Positions 8,058 through 17,631 of a stretch of DNA of 64,000 nt are shown piece by piece. Every line of letters starts with the position of its first letter. The stretch's first letter is position 1. A model generated the notes under the pieces. That model was not told the DNA's origin, made no database searches, and worked only from the letters and a program-made list of their open reading frames with translations. The translations under genes were made by a program, and so were the position numbers. Source of the stretch: Bradyrhizobium sp. sGM-13 (GTDB taxonomy: Bacteria; Pseudomonadota; Alphaproteobacteria; Rhizobiales; Xanthobacteraceae); assembly GCF_018398875.1 (NCBI RefSeq), contig NZ_JAGWDK010000011.1:124001-188000 (forward strand). Direction: 5' to 3'.

Positions 8058-8201
8058 CTACTGGCGGACGAACGCGGTGTCCTCGATCGTGTAAACGCCG
8101 TCGGCATAGGATTTCACCACCATCGTTGCGGTGAGCATCACCGCCATCGTGACGGTTGCGAAGACAAAGCCGACGAATTTCAGGCCGTTGCGATCTGCCA
8201 T
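8058..8201 (-). CDS. Small single-helix membrane protein, 47 aa
   Basis: The product (47 aa) begins MADRNGLKFVGFVFATV and has a hydrophobic segment at about residues 7-29, followed by a short polar tail ending FVRQ. The start at 8201 has the ribosome-binding site GAGGGG six to eleven bases upstream and is preferred over a longer in-frame extension with no such site. One membrane helix with a short cytoplasmic N-terminus is predicted; it could also be a signal anchor. It faces the 45-aa membrane microprotein gene tail to tail. No function is recognised. Confidence 0.6.
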   Translation of the reverse strand: MADRNGLKFVGFVFATVTMAVMLTATMVVKSYADGVYTIEDTAFVRQ

Positions 8202-8374
8202 TTTCATCCCCTCGGTACTTCCCCTGAGACGCATTTGGCAGGCAGAAGGTTCAAAATGCGTTAGCGAAAAAACGGTTTCGTGGAGTCGTGGATTACGAAG
8301 CACTAACGAAACAATTGGCTAACCATGTTTCGCCGGACGGGCGCGCGTAGCCGGATGGAGCCAACGAGCTACGA

Positions 8375-8854
8375 TTAGTCCTTACTCCGTCGCGGCACGA
8401 ACGCGGTGGCGAGGAACGAGAACACGACTTCGTCGCGCTGGTTGGTGCCGGTATTGCGGGCCTGCAGGATGCCCCATTCGGGACGCTTCTCCGAGGTCCG
8501 CTTGGTTTCGACCTGGTTGGAAAAGCTGACCGTATCGCCCGCCAACACTGGCCTGACCCAGCGCAATTCACGAAAACCCGGCGACGGCCCCCACACCGCG
8601 ACGTTCTCACCGCGTGCGACGGCCTCGGTCGTCAATCGCTTGCCGTCGGCGACCAAGAGCTTCATGCACACCGCCGCAACGTGCCAGCCCGATGCGGCCA
8701 GCCCCCCGAACAGGGATTTGCGCCCCTCTTCCTCATCGAGGTGAAAGCGCTGCGGATCGAACTGCGCGGCAAACCGCTTGATGTCTTCGGCCGTGAAGGT
8801 GAACGAGCCGAACTCGCGCCGCGCGCCGATCTCGATGTCCTCGAAGAAACGCAT
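8375..8854 (-). CDS. MaoC-family dehydratase (second of pair)
   Basis: This 159-aa protein has a single hot-dog fold of the MaoC / (R)-specific enoyl-CoA hydratase type. The hydratase signature FDPQRFHLDE is at 32-41, giving Asp33 and His38 as the likely catalytic pair. Such enzymes hydrate 2-enoyl-CoA to 3R-hydroxyacyl-CoA or act on related acyl-CoAs. The gene starts 2 bases after the stop of an upstream MaoC paralogue, so the two are co-transcribed and may form a heteromer. No signal peptide is seen. Substrate is unknown. Confidence 0.85.
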   Translation of the reverse strand: MRFFEDIEIGARREFGSFTFTAEDIKRFAAQFDPQRFHLDEEEGRKSLFGGLAASGWHVAAVCMKLLVADGKRLTTEAVARGENVAVWGPSPGFRELRWVRPVLAGDTVSFSNQVETKRTSEKRPEWGILQARNTGTNQRDEVVFSFLATAFVPRRSKD

Positions 8855-8856
8855 CG

Positions 8857-9318
8857 CTACTCCGCTCCTGCTTCAAGGCGCCGGCGCACGATGATCGGGG
8901 ACTCCATCTCGCACAGTACGACCCCGGCCGCGTTGCGGATCGTGCCCTTGAAGGTCACGATACCGGTCTCGGGTCGGCTTTTCGAAATCCTGGCCTCCAC
9001 GACGCTGACATCCAGCGTCAGGTCATCGCCCGGGCGCAGCGGCGACAGCCAGCGCATTTCGTTGACACCGGGCGAGCCGAGCGAGGCGGTGCGGCCGATA
9101 AAGCCGTCGAACAGCATCCGCATCATGAGCGAGCCGAGATGCCAGCCCGAACCGGACAGCCCTTTGAGCATCGACGCGTTGGCGGCGGCCTCGTCCAGAT
9201 GCATTGGTTGCGGGTCGAATTCGGCGGCGAACGCCAAAATCTCCTCGCGCGTGACGTGGCGCGGTCCGAACGTGCCGAAATGGCCGGGCGTGAAGTCTTC
9301 GAAGGTCAGCGTTGTCAT
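8857..9318 (-). CDS. MaoC-family dehydratase (first of pair)
   Basis: This 153-aa hot-dog protein belongs to the same family as its neighbour. The signature FDPQPMHLDE is at 34-43 with Asp35 and His40 as likely catalytic residues. It is the upstream gene of a two-gene operon with the paralogue ending at 8375. Two single-domain MaoC proteins in tandem are consistent with a heterodimeric enoyl-CoA hydratase, although both chains keep the Asp/His pair, so both may be active. No regulator lies next to the pair. Confidence 0.85.
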   Translation of the reverse strand: MTTLTFEDFTPGHFGTFGPRHVTREEILAFAAEFDPQPMHLDEAAANASMLKGLSGSGWHLGSLMMRMLFDGFIGRTASLGSPGVNEMRWLSPLRPGDDLTLDVSVVEARISKSRPETGIVTFKGTIRNAAGVVLCEMESPIIVRRRLEAGAE

Positions 9319-9523
9319 CGATTGACGATTTGGATTGAGGATTGTGGTGGGGAAGCCCGATTGTGGCCGTTATTTGCAGCAATCTCAACCCGCCCACCCG
9401 CATGGCTCGTTCGCCAAGGGCGAGTACCGCCGCCGGCGCTCGCCCTGACTTGCCCGAAGCAATTTTCGGGGCTAGCCCTGTGCGGTCTGGGACCAGGTTT
9501 CTTGACCCGCCGGAGAGCCATCG

Positions 9524-9817
9524 ATGTTCGATTTTCAGGATCTATTTCAGTGGGACCGCTTCATCACGCCCACGATTATCAAGACTTTCTACTGGCTGGT
9601 CATCGGCTTGATCGTGCTGTTCGGCCTATCCGGAATTTTTTCGGCGCTTGCCGCGATGGCGGTCAGCCCGTTCGGCGGATTCATCCTGCTGTTGTCCTCG
9701 ATCGCCGGCGTCGTGGTCGGCGTGGTGTTTTCGCGCATCGCCGCGGAATTCATCCTGATCGTTTTCCGCATCAACGAGCATCTCGGCGCGATCCGGGATC
9801 AGGGCGGGATGCGGTAG
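9524..9817 (+). CDS. DUF4282 domain-containing membrane protein
   Basis: This 97-aa protein has two hydrophobic helices, at about 22-46 and 53-77, joined by a short turn containing Pro-Phe-Gly-Gly, and a cytoplasmic C-terminal tail that ends IRDQGGMR. The pattern, with an N-terminal polar FDFQDLFQWDRFITP and second helix ending FRINEHL, matches the small DUF4282 family of unknown role. GGAG lies nine bases before the ATG. It stands alone between the MaoC pair and a repeat region. Inner-membrane location is inferred. Confidence 0.75.
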   Translation: MFDFQDLFQWDRFITPTIIKTFYWLVIGLIVLFGLSGIFSALAAMAVSPFGGFILLLSSIAGVVVGVVFSRIAAEFILIVFRINEHLGAIRDQGGMR

Positions 9818-9823
9818 CCTCTT

Positions 9824-9942
9824 GTCCCGGACGCGGTGCAGCGTGTAGCGCTGCTCCGCTGAGCCGGGACCCACGCCGGGTGTGGGCCCCGGCTCTGCAG
9901 CGCACCGCTAACGCGCTGCGCGGCGTCCGGGGCACGCACATC
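9824..9942. repeat. GC-rich intergenic repeat
   Basis: The sequence carries several nested inverted segments, for example GTCCCGG near the start with GAGCCGGGAC, and GGGCCCCGG further on. It resembles the genome-specific palindromic elements found elsewhere in the window and separates the DUF4282 gene from the end of ychF. Confidence 0.6.
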
Positions 9943-9949
9943 GCGCTTC

Positions 9950-11047
9950 TCACGTATTAAACCTGAAATGCATCACGTCGCCGTCGGCGACGACATATTC
10001 CTTGCCTTCCAGCCGGAGCTTGCCGGCGTCGCGGGCGCCGGCTTCGCCGTTCAGCGCGACGTAATCGGCATAGGCGATGGTCTCGGCCCGGATAAAGCCC
10101 TTTTCGAAATCGGTATGGATCACACCGGCCGCCGCCGGCGCCTTGGTGCCGCGGTGGATGGTCCAGGCGCGGGCTTCCTTCGGGCCGACGGTGAAATAGG
10201 TGATGAGGTCGAGCAACTGGTAACCGGCGCGGATCAAGCGGTCGAGGCCGGCCTCTTCCAGCCCAAGCGTCTCGAGGAAATCGGCGCGCTCCTCACGTGA
10301 CAGGGTCGCGATCTCGGATTCGATCTTGGCCGAGATCACCACGGCGACCGCGCCTTCCTTCTTGGCGTGCTCGAACACCTGTTTTGAGAAGCTGTTGCCG
10401 TCCTTGGCCGAGCCTTCCTCGACGTTGCAGACATAGAGCACCGGCTTCGACGTCAAGAGGCCGAGCATGCCGAAGGCGCGCTCTTCCTCCGGCTTGCGCT
10501 CCAGTGCCCGAGCCGGTTTGCCCTCGCGCAGCAGCACCAGGGCGCGGTTAACGAGGTCGAGCGCTTCCTTGGCGTCCTTGTCGTTGCCCTTGGCCTTTTT
10601 CGTCAGATTGTCGACCCGCTTCTCCAGGCTGTCGAGGTCGGCGAGCATCAGTTCGGTTTCGATGGTCTCGATGTCGGCCAACGGCGCGATCTTGCCTTCG
10701 ACATGGGTGATGTCGGAATCCTCGAAACACCGGACGACATGCGCGACCGCATCGACCTCGCGGATGGTGGCGAGGAACTGGTTGCCGAGGCCTTCGCCCT
10801 TCGAAGCGCCGCGCACCAGCCCTGCGATATCGACGAAGGTCAGCCGCGTCGGGATGATCTGCGCCGAGCCTGCAATCGCCGACAGCTTGTCGAGCCTGGG
10901 ATCAGGCACGGCGACTTCGCCGACATTCGGCTCGATGGTGCAGAACGGATAATTCGCCGCCTGCGCCGCTGCCGTCTCGGTCAGCGCGTTGAACAGCGTC
11001 GACTTGCCGACATTGGGCAGGCCAACGATACCGCATTTGAATCCCAT
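9950..11047 (-). CDS. ychF: Redox-regulated ATPase YchF
   Basis: This 365-aa Obg-family P-loop protein binds ATP rather than GTP and associates with ribosomes and stress responses. The G1 loop GLPNVGKST is at 9-17, and G3 lies in [14 protein letters not shown]. The NVEE segment replaces the NKxD of GTPases, which is the hallmark of YchF. A TGS domain forms the C-terminus. Length is normal. It is the last gene of an rplY-pth-ychF cluster, 39 bases after pth, an order common in alphaproteobacteria and consistent with a translation role. Confidence 0.95.
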   Translation of the reverse strand: MGFKCGIVGLPNVGKSTLFNALTETAAAQAANYPFCTIEPNVGEVAVPDPRLDKLSAIAGSAQIIPTRLTFVDIAGLVRGASKGEGLGNQFLATIREVDAVAHVVRCFEDSDITHVEGKIAPLADIETIETELMLADLDSLEKRVDNLTKKAKGNDKDAKEALDLVNRALVLLREGKPARALERKPEEERAFGMLGLLTSKPVLYVCNVEEGSAKDGNSFSKQVFEHAKKEGAVAVVISAKIESEIATLSREERADFLETLGLEEAGLDRLIRAGYQLLDLITYFTVGPKEARAWTIHRGTKAPAAAGVIHTDFEKGFIRAETIAYADYVALNGEAGARDAGKLRLEGKEYVVADGDVMHFRFNT

Positions 11048-11086
11048 AACTTGTCCTGAAGTTCGTTGCTGTCGGTCGACGACGCG

Positions 11087-11692
11087 TCACGGCGCGCCAT
11101 CATCATCCTTGTCGAAAATTCCCTTGGCCTGCAGCGCCAGATGCACCTTGTTCTGGAACGAGGAGTCGTGCCCTGCCGCCAGCAAGCCCGCATTCTCGGC
11201 CACCGCCGCGCACAGGGCTTCCACCCAGGCGCGGTCGCTCTTGGCGAAATCCGACAGCACGTGGCCGTGCACCAGCTCCTTGATACCGGGATGGCCGATC
11301 CCGAGCCGCACCCGGCGATATTCGTTGCCGATATGCGAGGTGATCGAACGCAGCCCGTTGTGGCCGGCGATACCGCCGCCGACCTTGACGCGGACTTTCG
11401 CCGGCGGCAGTTCGAGCTCGTCCTGAAACACGGTGATGTCGGAGGCGCCGAGCTTGAAAAAGTTCGCGGCTTCCTGAACCGCGCGCCCGGACTCGTTCAT
11501 ATAGGTGGTCGGCCGAAGCAGAACGACCTTCTCGCGATCCAGCGTGCCTTCGGATGTCTCGCCCTGAAAACGGCGGCGCCACGGTGCGAAACCGTGACGC
11601 CGCGCAATTTCATCGACGGCCATGAACCCGATGTTGTGCCGGTTGTTCGCGTATCTCGAACCGGGGTTACCTAGGCCAACAAACAGGCGCAT
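11087..11692 (-). CDS. pth: Peptidyl-tRNA hydrolase
   Basis: The 201-aa enzyme releases tRNA from prematurely dropped peptidyl-tRNA. The N-terminal [18 protein letters not shown] includes the catalytic His19. The TYMNESG motif at 62-68 and the conserved Asp in FQDELELP complete the usual active-site set. [12 protein letters not shown] is also conserved. The gene sits 21 bases downstream of rplY and 39 bases upstream of ychF on the same strand, so it is probably part of one operon. Start and length agree with the family. Confidence 0.96.
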   Translation of the reverse strand: MRLFVGLGNPGSRYANNRHNIGFMAVDEIARRHGFAPWRRRFQGETSEGTLDREKVVLLRPTTYMNESGRAVQEAANFFKLGASDITVFQDELELPPAKVRVKVGGGIAGHNGLRSITSHIGNEYRRVRLGIGHPGIKELVHGHVLSDFAKSDRAWVEALCAAVAENAGLLAAGHDSSFQNKVHLALQAKGIFDKDDDGAP

Positions 11693-11713
11693 GACGCGGC
11701 ATCCTGCCGCTGC

Positions 11714-12436
11714 TTACTTCTTCTTGTCGCCACCAGCCGGCGCCTTCGCGCCAGCCGCCGGAGCGGCAGCTCCCGCCGCAGGCGCGGCAGCAGCAGCCGG
11801 AGCGGCACCCGCCGCCGGAGCAGCCGTGCCTGCCGCCGCAGCAGCCGCGGCGGCCTTCTGTTCTTCGGCGTAGCCGGACGGCGGCACGATGGTCACGAGC
11901 GTCGCGTCCTCACGCGACAGCGCCTTCACGCCCGTCGGGAGCTTGATGTCGGAGAGATGCAGCGAGTAGCTGATTTCCAGCGCGCCGGCATCGGCTTCGA
12001 GGTACTGCGGGATGTTGTCGACCGAGCATTCGAGGTCGACGGTATGGGTGACGATGTTGATGGTGCCGCCGCGCTTGACGCCGGGCGAGGTCTCGCCGTT
12101 GACGACGTGCAGCGGCACGCTGACGCGGATGGTCGCGCCTTCGCCGAGCCGCAGGAAGTCGACATGAATCGGGAAGTCTTTCACCGGATCGAGGTGGAAG
12201 TCGCGCGGAATCACGCGGTGCTTTTTGCCCTCGAGATCGATGTCGTAAATCGTGGTCAGGAAGCGGCCGGCCAGGATGCGCTGGCGCAGTTCCTTGTCGT
12301 CGACCGAGATGGTCACGGGGGGCTCGTTGTTGCCGTAGATCACTCCGGGCACTCTCCCGGCGCGACGCTCTGCCCGGGCGGCCCCCTTGCCGCTCTGCGG
12401 ACGCGCGGTCGCCTTCAATTCCTTGACGGTCGCCAT
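11714..12436 (-). CDS. rplY: 50S ribosomal protein L25 (CTC family) with Ala/Pro-rich tail
   Basis: The protein has 240 aa. The N-terminal L25 domain (KATARPQSGKGAARAERRAG) binds 5S rRNA, and a C-terminal beta-rich TL5/CTC domain reaches to about residue 185. The last roughly 50 residues are almost only Ala, Pro and Gly and end in GGDKKK, a low-complexity extension. It is the first gene of the rplY-pth-ychF cluster. Long-form L25 with a variable tail is known in alphaproteobacteria; the tail here is particularly uniform. Confidence 0.95.
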   Translation of the reverse strand: MATVKELKATARPQSGKGAARAERRAGRVPGVIYGNNEPPVTISVDDKELRQRILAGRFLTTIYDIDLEGKKHRVIPRDFHLDPVKDFPIHVDFLRLGEGATIRVSVPLHVVNGETSPGVKRGGTINIVTHTVDLECSVDNIPQYLEADAGALEISYSLHLSDIKLPTGVKALSREDATLVTIVPPSGYAEEQKAAAAAAAAGTAAPAAGAAPAAAAAPAAGAAAPAAGAKAPAGGDKKK

Positions 12437-12624
12437 CGTGTTAAGTCCTTGTTTTCTAAAAAGTTAAAGGCCGCATCGCGGCCCGTGGGCGTCCCACAGC
12501 AAGCCTCCAGGGGTGCGGGGGCTGCGGACGTGGCCGGCTTTTAGCCCCAAAGGGGCAAAATGACAAGGAAATGAAGGGATTTTTCTTGTTCTTCACCCTC
12601 CCCTGGGGGGAGGGTAACAATCCC

Positions 12625-12915
12625 CTACCCGTCCGCCATGCTGCCGGCATCCGGCGTGGCCGGCGCAATGCCGAGCTTGGCTTCCAGAACAGCAATCCGG
12701 CTCTTCAGTGCCTCGTTCTCCTCGCGCGCCAGGCGGGCCATGTCCTTGACCACGTCGAACTCCTCGCGCTTGACGACATCAAGATCGCGCAGGATGCGCT
12801 CGGCCTGGTTGCGCATGACCGTATCGACCTCGCGCTTGACGCCCTGGGCGGCGCCGGCGGCGTCATTCATCAAACGGCCGATCTCGTCGAAAAACCGATT
12901 GCTGGTCTGGGTCAT
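12625..12915 (-). CDS. UbiK-family accessory factor (BMFP domain)
   Basis: This 96-aa helical protein has the BMFP/YqiC pattern: an N-terminal amphipathic helix (NRFFDEIGRLMNDAAGAA) and a C-terminal coiled coil with the conserved REENEALKSRIAVLEAKLG, followed by a short tail. UbiK of enterobacteria helps the cytosolic ubiquinone-biosynthesis complex associate with lipid. A direct ubiquinone role in this organism is by homology only. It is divergent from the dienelactone hydrolase gene. The ATG at 12915 is the only good start. Confidence 0.8.
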   Translation of the reverse strand: MTQTSNRFFDEIGRLMNDAAGAAQGVKREVDTVMRNQAERILRDLDVVKREEFDVVKDMARLAREENEALKSRIAVLEAKLGIAPATPDAGSMADG

Positions 12916-13100
12916 CTAAAACGCTCCGGTCGCTGCAAATTGATCGTCATCGACAAGACAATGGCAATCCCAAGGGAAACGTTCAAGAGCGCGCTTCAAC
13001 GCCAACGTGACGGCCGTTCGCCTTGTCATGCTGCAGTTTCCTTGCAATCGTATCGAACAGCCAGCCAGACACCGGAATCACAACACAAAAAGCAACGCCC

Positions 13101-13835
13101 ATGATCGACCAGCAAATCGATATTGCGACCAAGGACGGCAAGACCACGACATTCATCACCCACCCTGAGCGCGGCGGCCCCTTCCCGGTCATCATCTTCT
13201 ACATGGACGCACCGGCGATCCGCGAGGAACTGCGCGACATGGCGCGGCGGCTCGGCACGTCGGGCTATTACGTGATGCTGCCCAACCTGTATTACCGCTC
13301 CGGCGTCATGGAGCTGGGGCCGATACCGGCTGATCCGGAAGCGCCTGAGCGCAAGCGGATGTCCGGCTTCATGAACTCCATCAATATTCCCATGGTGATG
13401 GAGGACACCAAGGCGCTGCTCGCTTATGCGGAGACGCAACCTGCCGCAAATACGAAGATCGTCGGCACCGTCGGCTACTGCATGAGCGGCCGCTACGCGG
13501 TCAACGCGGCAACGCATTTTCCGGATCGTGTGAAGGCGGCGGCTTCGATCTACGGCACCCATCTCGCGACCGACCAGCCCGACAGCCCGCATCTGGCTGC
13601 ATCGAAGACCAAGGCAGAGCTGTATTTTGCGTGCGCGGAGACCGACATCTATGCGCCGCAGGAGATCATCGACAAGGTGAAGCAGGCAATGGAAGGCACG
13701 AAGAACGAGGTCGAGATCTATCCCGGCACCCATCACGGCTTCGCTTTCCCGAAGCGGCCGGTCTATCACCGCGACGCTGCCGAGCGGCACTGGGAGCGTC
13801 TGCTGGCGCTCTATCGCCGCAACCTCGCGCAGTAG
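13101..13835 (+). CDS. Dienelactone hydrolase family protein
   Basis: This 244-aa alpha/beta hydrolase has the Cys-Asp-His triad of the dienelactone hydrolase family: Cys127 in GYCMSG, Asp182 in AETDIYAP and His212 in GTHHGF. The enzymes hydrolyse cyclic enol-lactones or related esters; the physiological substrate is not clear. The start at ATG 13101 ([13 protein letters not shown]) fits the family, and a longer in-frame extension to 13023 is not conserved in character. The lgt gene starts 11 bases after its stop, so it probably leads the lgt-midA-pgeF transcript. Confidence 0.85.
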   Translation: MIDQQIDIATKDGKTTTFITHPERGGPFPVIIFYMDAPAIREELRDMARRLGTSGYYVMLPNLYYRSGVMELGPIPADPEAPERKRMSGFMNSINIPMVMEDTKALLAYAETQPAANTKIVGTVGYCMSGRYAVNAATHFPDRVKAAASIYGTHLATDQPDSPHLAASKTKAELYFACAETDIYAPQEIIDKVKQAMEGTKNEVEIYPGTHHGFAFPKRPVYHRDAAERHWERLLALYRRNLAQ

Positions 13836-13846
13836 ACCTCCCGACG

Positions 13847-14710
13847 ATGCCCTTTCTCACCATCGCCTTTCCGGAAATCGATCCGGTCGCCATCTCGATC
13901 GGGCCGTTCGCGATCCGATGGTATGCGCTGGCCTATATCTGCGGCATCGTGCTCGGATGGATCTATGCGCGCGCGCTGATCAGGCAAGAGAAACTATGGG
14001 GCGGGCCGGCGCCGATCGCACCCGTGCAGCTCGACGACTTTATTCTCTGGGTTACGATCGGCATCATTGTCGGCGGCCGCACCGGCTATGTGCTGTTCTA
14101 CAACCCGGCCTTCTTCATCCAGAACCCAATTGCCATTTTCAAACTATGGGAAGGCGGCATGTCCTTCCATGGCGGCTTTCTCGGCTGCGTCGCCGCGGTG
14201 ATGCTGTTTGCGCGCGTGAACAAGATCTCCATCCTGTCGCTCGGCGACATCACGACCGCCGTCGCTCCGATCGGAATATTCCTCGGGCGGCTTGCCAATT
14301 TCATCAAGGGCGAATTGTGGGGACGGCCGGCGGATTCCAGCGTGCCCTGGGCCATGGTGTTCCCCGACGGCGGTCCGCTCCCGCGGCATCCGAGCCAGCT
14401 CTATGAAGCCGGATTGGAGGGCATTCTGCTGTTCGTTGTCCTGGCTATCATGATCCGGATGGGCGCGCTGAAGCGGCCCGGCCTGATCCTCGGCAGCTTC
14501 ATCGCGATCTACGGCCTTGCGCGCATTGCCAGCGAATTCTTCCGCGAGCCCGATCCCCAGCTCGGATTTTTGTGGGATCCCCAGCTCGGGCTGACCATGG
14601 GTATGCTGCTGTCGGTACCGATGATCATTGCCGGAGCCATCCTGATCATGGTGGCATGGCGCCGCGAGACGCCGCAGCATATAGAGAGGTCGATTCAAGG
14701 CAGGCCGTGA
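13847..14710 (+). CDS. lgt: Prolipoprotein diacylglyceryl transferase
   Basis: The 287-aa integral membrane enzyme transfers diacylglyceryl from phosphatidylglycerol to the lipobox Cys of prolipoproteins. Conserved landmarks are HGGFLG at 108-113, the signature [14 protein letters not shown] at 147-160 and HPSQLYE at 181-187, with about seven hydrophobic segments. Its stop overlaps the GTG of the next gene (GTGA), so the two are translationally coupled. The gene order lgt-midA-pgeF is common in this group. The lipoprotein encoded at 16840 is one possible substrate. Confidence 0.95.
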   Translation: MPFLTIAFPEIDPVAISIGPFAIRWYALAYICGIVLGWIYARALIRQEKLWGGPAPIAPVQLDDFILWVTIGIIVGGRTGYVLFYNPAFFIQNPIAIFKLWEGGMSFHGGFLGCVAAVMLFARVNKISILSLGDITTAVAPIGIFLGRLANFIKGELWGRPADSSVPWAMVFPDGGPLPRHPSQLYEAGLEGILLFVVLAIMIRMGALKRPGLILGSFIAIYGLARIASEFFREPDPQLGFLWDPQLGLTMGMLLSVPMIIAGAILIMVAWRRETPQHIERSIQGRP

Positions 14711-15828
14711 CCGAATTTTCGCCGTTACAGACGGAGATCCACAAGCTGATCAGATCGTCAGGCCCAATGCCGGTCTGGCGTTACATGGAACTGTGCCTGA
14801 TGCATCCTGAGCACGGCTACTACGTGTCGCGCGATCCATTGGGCCGCGAGGGCGATTTCACCACCGCGCCCGAGGTCAGCCAGATGTTCGGCGAACTGCT
14901 CGGGCTATGGACGGCCTCGGTCTGGAAAGCGATCGGTTCGCCGCCGATGCTGCGGCTGGTCGAGCTCGGCCCCGGCCGCGGCACCATGATGGCGGACGCG
15001 CTCCGTGCGGTCCGGGTGCTGCCGCCGCTCGATCAATCGATCCAGATCCATCTCGTCGAGATCAATCCGGTGCTGCGCGAGAAGCAGCAGGCAACGCTAT
15101 CCGGCGCGCGCAACATCACCTGGCATGACAACATCGATGACGTGCCGGAGGGCCCCGCGGTCATTCTCGCCAACGAATATTTCGACGTGCTACCGATCCA
15201 TCAGGTGGTCAAGCGCGAAACCGGCTGGCACGAGCGCGTCGTCGAGCTCGATGCCAATGGCAAGCTGGTATTCGCCGCCGCGGATGACCCGATCCCGCGC
15301 TTCGAGGTGCTGCTGCCGCCGCTGGTGCGCGCGGCCCCGATCGGCGCCGTGTTCGAATGGCGGCCGGATAGCGAGATGATGAAGATCGCGGCGCGGGTGC
15401 GCGACCAGGACGGCGCGGCGCTGATCATCGATTACGGACATTTGCGCAGCGACGCCGGCGATACCTTCCAGGCGATCGCCCGGCACAGTTTTGCCGACCC
15501 CCTGAAAAATCCCGGCCAGGCCGACGTTACCGCCCATGTCGATTTCCAGGCGCTGGCACGAGCGGCGGAAGACGTCGGCGCGCGCGTTCATGGCCCGGTG
15601 ACGCAGGGCGAATTCCTCAAGCGGCTCGGCATCGAGACCCGCGCCGCCACGTTGATGGCAAAAACCACGCCGGAAGTTTCCGCCGATATTTCCGCCGCGC
15701 TTAAGCGCCTGACCGACTCTGGCCGCGGCGGCATGGGATCGATGTTCAAGGTGCTTGCGGTGACCGAACCAAATCTCTCCTCGGTCGCAGGCCTGAGCGA
15801 CGAACCGCCGGGAGACGAAAAAGTATGA
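14707..15828 (+). CDS. SAM-dependent methyltransferase, MidA/NDUFAF7 family
   Basis: The 373-aa protein begins at GTG 14707, overlapping the lgt stop. Conserved [14 protein letters not shown] and the SAM-binding [16 protein letters not shown] are typical of the DUF185 family; eukaryotic NDUFAF7/MidA methylates an arginine of a complex I subunit. Bacterial members may do the same, but that is inference. A later IIDYGHL segment is also characteristic. It is translationally coupled both to lgt upstream and to pgeF downstream (ATGA overlap). Confidence 0.9.
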   Translation: MTEFSPLQTEIHKLIRSSGPMPVWRYMELCLMHPEHGYYVSRDPLGREGDFTTAPEVSQMFGELLGLWTASVWKAIGSPPMLRLVELGPGRGTMMADALRAVRVLPPLDQSIQIHLVEINPVLREKQQATLSGARNITWHDNIDDVPEGPAVILANEYFDVLPIHQVVKRETGWHERVVELDANGKLVFAAADDPIPRFEVLLPPLVRAAPIGAVFEWRPDSEMMKIAARVRDQDGAALIIDYGHLRSDAGDTFQAIARHSFADPLKNPGQADVTAHVDFQALARAAEDVGARVHGPVTQGEFLKRLGIETRAATLMAKTTPEVSADISAALKRLTDSGRGGMGSMFKVLAVTEPNLSSVAGLSDEPPGDEKV

Positions 15829-16592
15829 CGTTCGGATCGTCGCTGCTCGCAGCCATTCCCGGGCTACGCCACGCGTTCTTCACCCGCGAAGGCGGGGTAT
15901 CCGGTGGAATTTACGAAGGCCTCAATGGCGGCCTCGGCTCCAATGACGATCCGGCCAATGTCGCGGAAAATCGCCGCCGGATGGCCGAGCAGATGGGGGT
16001 TACGCCCGAGCACTTGCTCAGCGTGCACCAGATCCACTCGCCCGACGCCGTGGTCGCGACCGGACCATGGCAGGGCGACAAGCCGCGCGCCGACGCGCTC
16101 GTCACCCGCACGGAAGGCATTGCGATCGGCGTCACCACGGCGGATTGCGGTCCGATCCTTTTCGCTGACCCCGCCGCGCGCGTGATCGGCGCCGCGCATG
16201 CCGGTTGGAAAGGCGCGCTGACGGGTGTTTTGGAATCCACCATCGACGCAATGGAAAAGCTCGGCGCCGACCGCACCCGTATCGTTGCCGCCATCGGCCC
16301 GTTGATCCGCCAGCACTCCTATGAAGTCGGAAGTGAACTCGTCGAGCGCTTCATGGATGCCGATGCGGAGAATGGCGTGTTCTTCATCCCGTCAGTGCGT
16401 GCGGGTCATTCGATGTTTGATCTTCCCGGATTCATCCGCATGCGGCTGGAGAATGCCGGCATCCTGATGATCGACGACCTCGGCGTCGACACCTATTCCG
16501 ACGAGCGTTTTTATAGCTACCGCCGCTCGGTGCACCGGAAGGAGCCGGACTACGGCCGCCACGTTCACGCGATCGCGCTGGCGAGCGAGTAA
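15825..16592 (+). CDS. pgeF: Peptidoglycan editing factor PgeF (laccase-domain protein)
   Basis: This 255-aa YfiH-family protein has the Zn-binding triad His71 (HQIHS), Cys108 (TTADC) and His125 (AAHAGW). PgeF removes mis-incorporated L-Ser stem peptides from peptidoglycan precursors in E. coli, and some relatives act on adenosine. The ATG overlaps the stop of the upstream methyltransferase by four bases. The older name polyphenol oxidase is misleading. Position in the lgt operon fits an envelope role. Confidence 0.93.
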   Translation: MTFGSSLLAAIPGLRHAFFTREGGVSGGIYEGLNGGLGSNDDPANVAENRRRMAEQMGVTPEHLLSVHQIHSPDAVVATGPWQGDKPRADALVTRTEGIAIGVTTADCGPILFADPAARVIGAAHAGWKGALTGVLESTIDAMEKLGADRTRIVAAIGPLIRQHSYEVGSELVERFMDADAENGVFFIPSVRAGHSMFDLPGFIRMRLENAGILMIDDLGVDTYSDERFYSYRRSVHRKEPDYGRHVHAIALASE

Positions 16593-16595
16593 TTC

Positions 16596-16730
16596 CTACT
16601 TCACCCGCAGCACCACCTTTCCCCGCGCCCGGCGGGCTTCCAGGTAGGTGAGCGCCGCCGGCAATTGCTCGAAGGCAAATTCGCGATCGAGGACAAAGGT
16701 TCGCATGGATGATCCTGCGGAGTTGACGAA
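16596..16730 (-). pseudogene. Remnant of zinc-type alcohol dehydrogenase/quinone reductase C-terminus
   Basis: The last about 45 codons before the stop at 16596 read as a medium-chain dehydrogenase C-terminus: FVLDREFAFEQLPAALTYLE followed by RARGKVVLRVK. This motif normally closes a protein of about 330 aa, but here the homology stops at roughly 16730 and no Rossmann fold or catalytic domain follows. A short ORF to 16793 could be translated, but its N-terminal part is not family sequence. It is a truncated gene relic lying tail to tail with pgeF. Confidence 0.7.
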
Positions 16731-16839
16731 TTCTGGCAACAAAAAGGAGAGACGGGACCAGCCGGACGCAATCTTTTTGGCGAGCTTATCCACGCACTGC
16801 CCTAGACCTTAACACATTTTAACGATATCGCAGGGAGCA

Positions 16840-17460
16840 ATGAGGAACACCTTAATTGCTTCGTGCCTGCAAACCCCGCGCGCCATGATTGCCGCGGTGC
16901 TGCTTGTCGTTTCTTGCGCGCTCGGCGGCTGTGCCGGCGGCGGCGCGGCCAGCGGCTCGTATGCGATGGCACCGAGCGCGGGCGGCGGTCCCACCGTAGC
17001 GTTCGAATCGATCGACGGTCCGCCGCCGCAGGTGTTCGACCGGATGGTCAGCGTGCTCGACAGCGAATCGAAGCTCCGAAACTTATCGATCGTCTCGCGC
17101 GAAGGCGGAGCATCCTACCGCGTGCGCAGCTATCTCTCGGCACAGGTGGTTCGCGGCAAGACCGTGATAGCCTGGGTCTGGGACGTCTATGACAACAACC
17201 AGCAGCGCGCGCTGCGGCTTTCCGGCGAAGAGCCTGCCGGCAAGGCTGGCCGCGACGCCTGGGCCGCGGCCGACGACCTCGTGTTGCGGAAAATCGCGCA
17301 GGCCGGCCTCAGCGGTCTGTCCGGCATGGTCAACGGAAGTCCGGATGCAGCGCCGGCGCCGGCCCCGGAGCGCCGCGGTCCCGCGGTCGCGAGTGCGGAA
17401 GAAACAGTACCCGCCCAGGATGCTGCCGGCGTCACGACGCTCAGTTTCAGCGCCCAATAA
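16840..17460 (+). CDS. Lipoprotein of unknown function
   Basis: The 206-aa product has a lipoprotein signal peptide: a hydrophobic core at 15-29 then the lipobox ALGGC with Cys31 as the lipidated residue. A Gly/Ala/Ser-rich linker follows, then a compact domain at 50-165 (VAFESIDGPPPQVFDRMVSV) and a low-complexity Ala/Pro tail. The product is probably anchored in the inner or outer membrane facing the periplasm. I know similar proteins only as hypothetical lipoproteins of this bacterial group. It stands alone between the pgeF operon and prs. Confidence 0.75.
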   Translation: MRNTLIASCLQTPRAMIAAVLLVVSCALGGCAGGGAASGSYAMAPSAGGGPTVAFESIDGPPPQVFDRMVSVLDSESKLRNLSIVSREGGASYRVRSYLSAQVVRGKTVIAWVWDVYDNNQQRALRLSGEEPAGKAGRDAWAAADDLVLRKIAQAGLSGLSGMVNGSPDAAPAPAPERRGPAVASAEETVPAQDAAGVTTLSFSAQ

Positions 17461-17631
17461 ACAGCCCTTTAAAGTCCCGTATCGGCCGATTTTTGACCGG
17501 GAAAACGACATCAACGGGTTGCCAGCCGAGCCACCCGCCTGATATCTCCTCGCTCACAAAACGCGCCGGTTCCCGAGGACTTTCTCGATATGCTGAACGT
17601 TGTATCCAGCAAGGCGCGAGGAGAAGCGTTG

